Assembly (NCBI RefSeq): GCF_002979775.1
Contig: NZ_PCPR01000008.1
Location: 1-64,000, forward strand
Direction: 5' to 3'
DNA from: Arthrobacter sp. MYb23
GTDB lineage: Bacteria; Actinomycetota; Actinomycetes; Actinomycetales; Micrococcaceae
Length of the DNA: 64,000 bases
The notes under the pieces are model-generated. The model made no database searches. It saw only the letters and a program-made list of their open reading frames with translations, and was not told the origin of the DNA. Below, piece after piece: positions 61,155-64,000 of the stretch. Made by a program: the position numbers and the translations under genes. Position 1 is the first letter of the stretch. Each line of letters opens with the position of its first letter.

Positions 61155-61251
61155 GGAGGCCCGGGCCTCCACCACCCACTTTGAAACGGGACCAGCCCCG
61201 ACACGCCGTGGAAGCGGAGTGTCGGGGCTGTTGTCCGCCCAAAGTGGGTGG
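61155..61251. other. Cluster of three palindromes between DUF1992 and SulP genes
   Basis: A 16-bp perfect palindrome GGAGGCCCGGGCCTCC (61155-61170) is followed by a nested stem: outer CCACCCACTTTG (61172-61183) / CAAAGTGGGTGG (61240-61251), inner AGCCCCGACAC (61194-61204) / GTGTCGGGGCT (61219-61229). It lies beyond the SulP stop on the minus strand, where a terminator is expected, but is more elaborate than one. Confidence 0.65.
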
Positions 61252-61305
61252 ATGGGACCCGGCGGATCGTGGAGCCGCGGTGGCCGCGGCGGCCGGCGGC
61301 CGGAT

Positions 61306-63585
61306 CTACGCGCGAACCGCCATGCTCGGGTCCAGTTGCTCGATGCCCTCCGGTGTCACCAGGACGACCCGTGCCGTGCAAATGTCGTAGAACAAGCCAG
61401 TGGCCTCCAGTTGACCGGCCGCGAGTGCCGGTCCGGTGACCGGGTGTTCTTCCAGCTTCCGGAGTTGGAGGGCCACGTTGACCATGCTCAATTGGTCGAG
61501 CCGGCTGTAACCCTCAGCAGCAGCGGCAACCCCTACAGGGTGGCTGGCCAGCAGGGCAGTGTAGCTAGGCCGGGCATGCTCCAGCCACGTATCGAAGCCT
61601 TTGCCCATACCCGGCGAGACCCCCTCAGCATCGGCAATGACAGCTTTCATCGCACCGCAGTTGGAATGTCCACAGATCACGATCGAGTCCACGGACAACC
61701 CCTTGACTGCGAAGGACAATGCGGAGTCGATCGAAGCATCGCTGCCGTCATTGCACACCACGTTGCCAATGTTCCGGAGCGTGAGGAGGTCGCCCGGTCC
61801 GCTGCTGGTGATCAGGTTGGGATTGACCCTGGAGTCAACACAAGCGACAAAGAGCGTGTCCGGATTCTGCCCTTCGGTGAGGTCCTGAACCAGGGGTCGG
61901 ACCTTGTCCGCGTGCCGCCGGTGATACTTGTCGATGCCCAGGAGGATCGACCGCAGCGGCAGCCGCCCGTCGTCGTCGGGAGCTGGGGTGGCCCCGGAAG
62001 GCAACCAGGACGTGCGGGGCGGCAGCGGGAACTCGCGAGGGTCCTGGCGCTGTGGGGTGTTGTCCTCGGCGTCGCTAAATGCCGTGGTGCCGTGTTCTTC
62101 GAGGATCACGGATGCGCCGGTGTTGCGCTGCTGCTTCTGCCACGCAACCAAGGCTTCGCGGAAGGCGTGATCCAGGTAGTCGGCGTTAAGTTCGACTACG
62201 ACGTCATGGCCTTCGGGCACGGAGTGGAGGACCCGGTTAAGCCGGGGCAGCGCGAAGAAGCTGCACGAGCCGGCTATGGTCACGCGCCATGGCAGCGACT
62301 CAGCAGAGGGGGCATGCGCTTGGATCTGTGCCCGGAGCACACGCCACAGCACGCAGAGGGCGGCCAGTGCGAGGCCAATAATGACGCCTTCCAGGAGGTT
62401 GAGGGCCACCACGCAGACCAAGGTGACGCTGTAGACGAGGAGGTCGCCGGTGCGGAGGCTTGTGCGGATGTCCGCGATTTTGATGAGTTTGGCGCCGATC
62501 ACCAGCAGGAGCCCGGCGAGCACGGACAACGGAATCAGTTGGATGAGGCCGGCAAAGAGAGCGGAGAACACCAGGACCCATACGCCATGCAGGATGGCTG
62601 AGCTGCGGCTGGCGGCGCCCGCTTCAACGTTGGTTGCACTGCGGACAATCACACCGGTGACGGGCAGTCCGCCGAGCATTCCGGACACAACGTTGGCCGA
62701 GCCTTGGCCCACGAGTTCCCGGTTGAGATTGGTCCGCGAGCCGCCCATCTTGTCCACGGCGACGGCTGACAGGAGCGATTCGATGCTCGCGATCAGGGCC
62801 ACCGTGATGACAGCCATGGCGGCGGCACGCCAGTTCCCGTCGGGCAGGCTGGGAAGTGCGATTGCGTCGAAGATGGAGCCGCTGAAGCTGATGCGCTCCA
62901 CGCTTGGCGCGACGGCGACGGACAGAGCCGTCACCGCGACGACGGCGGCAAGCGGCCCGGGGATTTTCCGCACCGCGGCTGGGAGGAACTTCCATGTCAA
63001 AAGAATCGCGACGACGGCCAGACCCAGGAGCGCCGAGTGCAGCTCTACGTTGGTGATGGCGGCGGGAAGGCCTGTGAGGTTTTCGATGGCGGACCCAGCG
63101 GCTTGACCGCCGAGGAGCACATGGAGTTGCTGCAGGATGATGGTGATGCCGATGCCCGCGAGCATCGCTTTCACCACCACCGGCGAGACCGCCAGCGCCG
63201 CCCGGCCAATGCGGCTAACTCCCATGAGCAGCTGCACGACGCCGGCAGCAGCGGTGATTGCGCATGTCACCTGCCAGCCGAACTCATCAACCAGACCGGC
63301 AACGACGACGGTCAGCCCGGCGGCCGGGCCGCTCACCTGCAGTGGGGAGCCACCCAGACTGCCTGCAACGATGCCGCCGACGGCTGCGGCAATGAGACCG
63401 GCCATGATCGGAGCACCTGAGGCGGCGGCAATGCCGAGGGAAAGCGGGAGTGCTACGAGGAAGACGACGAGCGATGCCGGGAGATCCGCGCCGAGGTTGC
63501 TCAGGAAGGTGGGCTTACGGGCCTTGGGGCCTGGCGGGCTGTGGGAGTCGGCGGGAACGGTGGCGGATTCGTTGGACTGCGGCAT
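61306..63585 (-). CDS. SulP-family anion transporter fused to a beta-carbonic anhydrase
   Basis: A 759-residue fusion. Residues about 30-430 are the SulP membrane domain (LPASLVVFLVALPLSLGIAAASGAPIMAGLIAAAVGGIVAGSLGGSPLQVSGPAAGLTV and later helices). A STAS-like linker (430-520) follows. Residues about 545-745 are a beta-carbonic anhydrase with zinc ligands Cys582, His640 and Cys643 and the Asp584-Arg586 dyad (CVDSR...GHSNCGA). It would import bicarbonate or sulfate-type anions and interconvert CO2/HCO3- at the membrane. SD AGGAG before the ATG. Upstream are repeated TGACAA motifs. Confidence 0.92.
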   Translation of the reverse strand: MPQSNESATVPADSHSPPGPKARKPTFLSNLGADLPASLVVFLVALPLSLGIAAASGAPIMAGLIAAAVGGIVAGSLGGSPLQVSGPAAGLTVVVAGLVDEFGWQVTCAITAAAGVVQLLMGVSRIGRAALAVSPVVVKAMLAGIGITIILQQLHVLLGGQAAGSAIENLTGLPAAITNVELHSALLGLAVVAILLTWKFLPAAVRKIPGPLAAVVAVTALSVAVAPSVERISFSGSIFDAIALPSLPDGNWRAAAMAVITVALIASIESLLSAVAVDKMGGSRTNLNRELVGQGSANVVSGMLGGLPVTGVIVRSATNVEAGAASRSSAILHGVWVLVFSALFAGLIQLIPLSVLAGLLLVIGAKLIKIADIRTSLRTGDLLVYSVTLVCVVALNLLEGVIIGLALAALCVLWRVLRAQIQAHAPSAESLPWRVTIAGSCSFFALPRLNRVLHSVPEGHDVVVELNADYLDHAFREALVAWQKQQRNTGASVILEEHGTTAFSDAEDNTPQRQDPREFPLPPRTSWLPSGATPAPDDDGRLPLRSILLGIDKYHRRHADKVRPLVQDLTEGQNPDTLFVACVDSRVNPNLITSSGPGDLLTLRNIGNVVCNDGSDASIDSALSFAVKGLSVDSIVICGHSNCGAMKAVIADAEGVSPGMGKGFDTWLEHARPSYTALLASHPVGVAAAAEGYSRLDQLSMVNVALQLRKLEEHPVTGPALAAGQLEATGLFYDICTARVVLVTPEGIEQLDPSMAVRA

Positions 63586-63630
63586 GGGAACTCCTAGCTC
63601 GGGACTGCTGACCCTTCCAAGCTACGGAAC

Positions 63631-63671
63631 TTGTCACCGTTAATGACAACAAGATGTGACAAGCATGACAA
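63631..63671. promoter_or_regulatory. TGACAA repeat cluster upstream of the SulP-carbonic anhydrase gene
   Basis: TTGTCA (63631-63636) faces TGACAA (63644-63649), followed by two more TGACAA copies at 63657 and 63666. They lie 46-86 bases upstream of the start in the minus-strand promoter region. Just beyond, TGAAGATGCGCTTCA is a small palindrome. Likely a regulator-binding array. Confidence 0.45.
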
Positions 63672-63853
63672 AAGCTGTGAAGATGCGCTTCATGTTGGGA
63701 CCAATGGGAACTTTGGCGGGGGTGGAGCGCGTTGCAACACTCGTTCAGCTCTTCCCAAGCTCCGGCGAGCACCCTTGGCGTGCGCCCGATGCCGCGTCTT
63801 CGCTTTCGGGCGTATAAACTTCGCAGGTTGACGCGATGGTCGCGCACTGAATT

Positions 63854-64000
63854 ATGGGGGTCGAGCCTTTGGCTGCTCTGGGTATTTTCACGTTTTCTAC
63901 CACCAGTCTCTGGCATCGAATCGCCGCCACCCTGGTGTCTGTGGCCACGGCTGGGACAGTCTTGGTAGGCGTCTCCCTGCCCGCTCAAGCCGACACCATG
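63854..64000 (+). CDS. N-terminus of a probable secreted protein, cut by the window end
   Basis: An open frame from ATG 63854 runs 49 codons to the edge: a hydrophilic start, then HRIAATLVSVATAGTVLVGVSLPAQADTM, a typical Sec signal peptide with an A-x-A site (AQA). The exact start is uncertain: no SD precedes the ATG, and a TTGACG-N17-ATTATG promoter-like pair overlaps it, so translation may begin at a later TTG. The family cannot be named. Confidence 0.4.
   Translation, partial: MGVEPLAALGIFTFSTTSLWHRIAATLVSVATAGTVLVGVSLPAQADTM

Noticed and set aside
1..64000. tRNA, rRNA, insertion sequences, prophage or integrase genes
   Set aside because: I looked for cloverleaf-like stems, transposase motifs and integrases and found none I could support; absence is by eye only.

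Overview
The window is typical high-G+C actinobacterial chromosome and most likely comes from Arthrobacter or a close relative (Paenarthrobacter, Pseudarthrobacter). Support: strong GC bias at third codon positions; a uricase that matches, as I remember it, the Arthrobacter globiformis enzyme over long blocks; a GlnR-type box upstream of an ammonium transporter; and shared Micrococcaceae families (DUF6986, AbiEi/DUF559 orphans). I see no rRNA, tRNA, CRISPR array, insertion sequence, prophage or replication origin.

Region 1 (1-24,000) is a purine-catabolism and nitrogen-salvage island. It holds a MocA-like molybdenum-cofactor nucleotidyltransferase, a three-gene xanthine dehydrogenase operon (XdhC, FAD subunit, fused 2Fe-2S/molybdopterin subunit), a guanine/hypoxanthine-type NCS2 permease, guanine deaminase, 8-oxoguanine deaminase, uricase, a xanthine/urate-type NCS2 permease, an IclR repressor, and a plus-strand run of malic enzyme, malate synthase, a DUF6986 CitE-like protein and (S)-ureidoglycine aminohydrolase. 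Together they feed guanine, 8-oxoguanine and xanthine into urate, and run the end of the pathway (ureidoglycine to ureidoglycolate, glyoxylate to malate to pyruvate). The steps between 5-hydroxyisourate and ureidoglycine are absent here. A lipoprotein with a Thr-Pro minisatellite linker, an AbiEi/DUF559 gene and a 58-residue small protein interrupt the island.

Region 2 (24,200-35,400) looks like a sulfated-glycosaminoglycan utilisation locus: an ABC importer without its ATPase, a Gfo/Idh/MocA oxidoreductase, a sulfatase, a GntR/LacI hybrid regulator and a Tat-exported PL8 lyase. MmcQ/YjbR and DinB genes flank it.

Region 3 (35,400-43,700) is a tightly overlapped envelope operon (phosphodiester glycosidase, GT2-GtrA fusion, DUF4956 membrane protein, VTC polyphosphate-polymerase domain, carbohydrate-binding lipoprotein), then an orphan histidine-kinase ATPase domain and a bifunctional penicillin-binding protein. 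The operon is the best candidate here for an undescribed system.

Region 4 (43,800-56,600) is two sets of redox catabolic genes: a five-gene minus-strand operon (MHS transporter, Gfo/Idh, old-yellow-enzyme/2,4-dienoyl-CoA-reductase-like protein, TIM-barrel isomerase, FAD dehydrogenase) and a plus-strand operon (YciI, zinc alcohol dehydrogenase, FAD dehydrogenase), with divergent IclR and LysR regulators between them. The substrate is unknown.

Region 5 (56,700-64,000) has a glutamine amidotransferase, an MFS exporter, an Amt transporter with Glu in place of the first twin-His residue, a DUF1992 protein, a SulP/beta-carbonic anhydrase fusion and the start of a probable secreted protein.

Four families of dispersed repeats run through the window, several lying exactly at the stop codons of unrelated genes. 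In-frame 15-30 bp coding minisatellites recur in at least five proteins.
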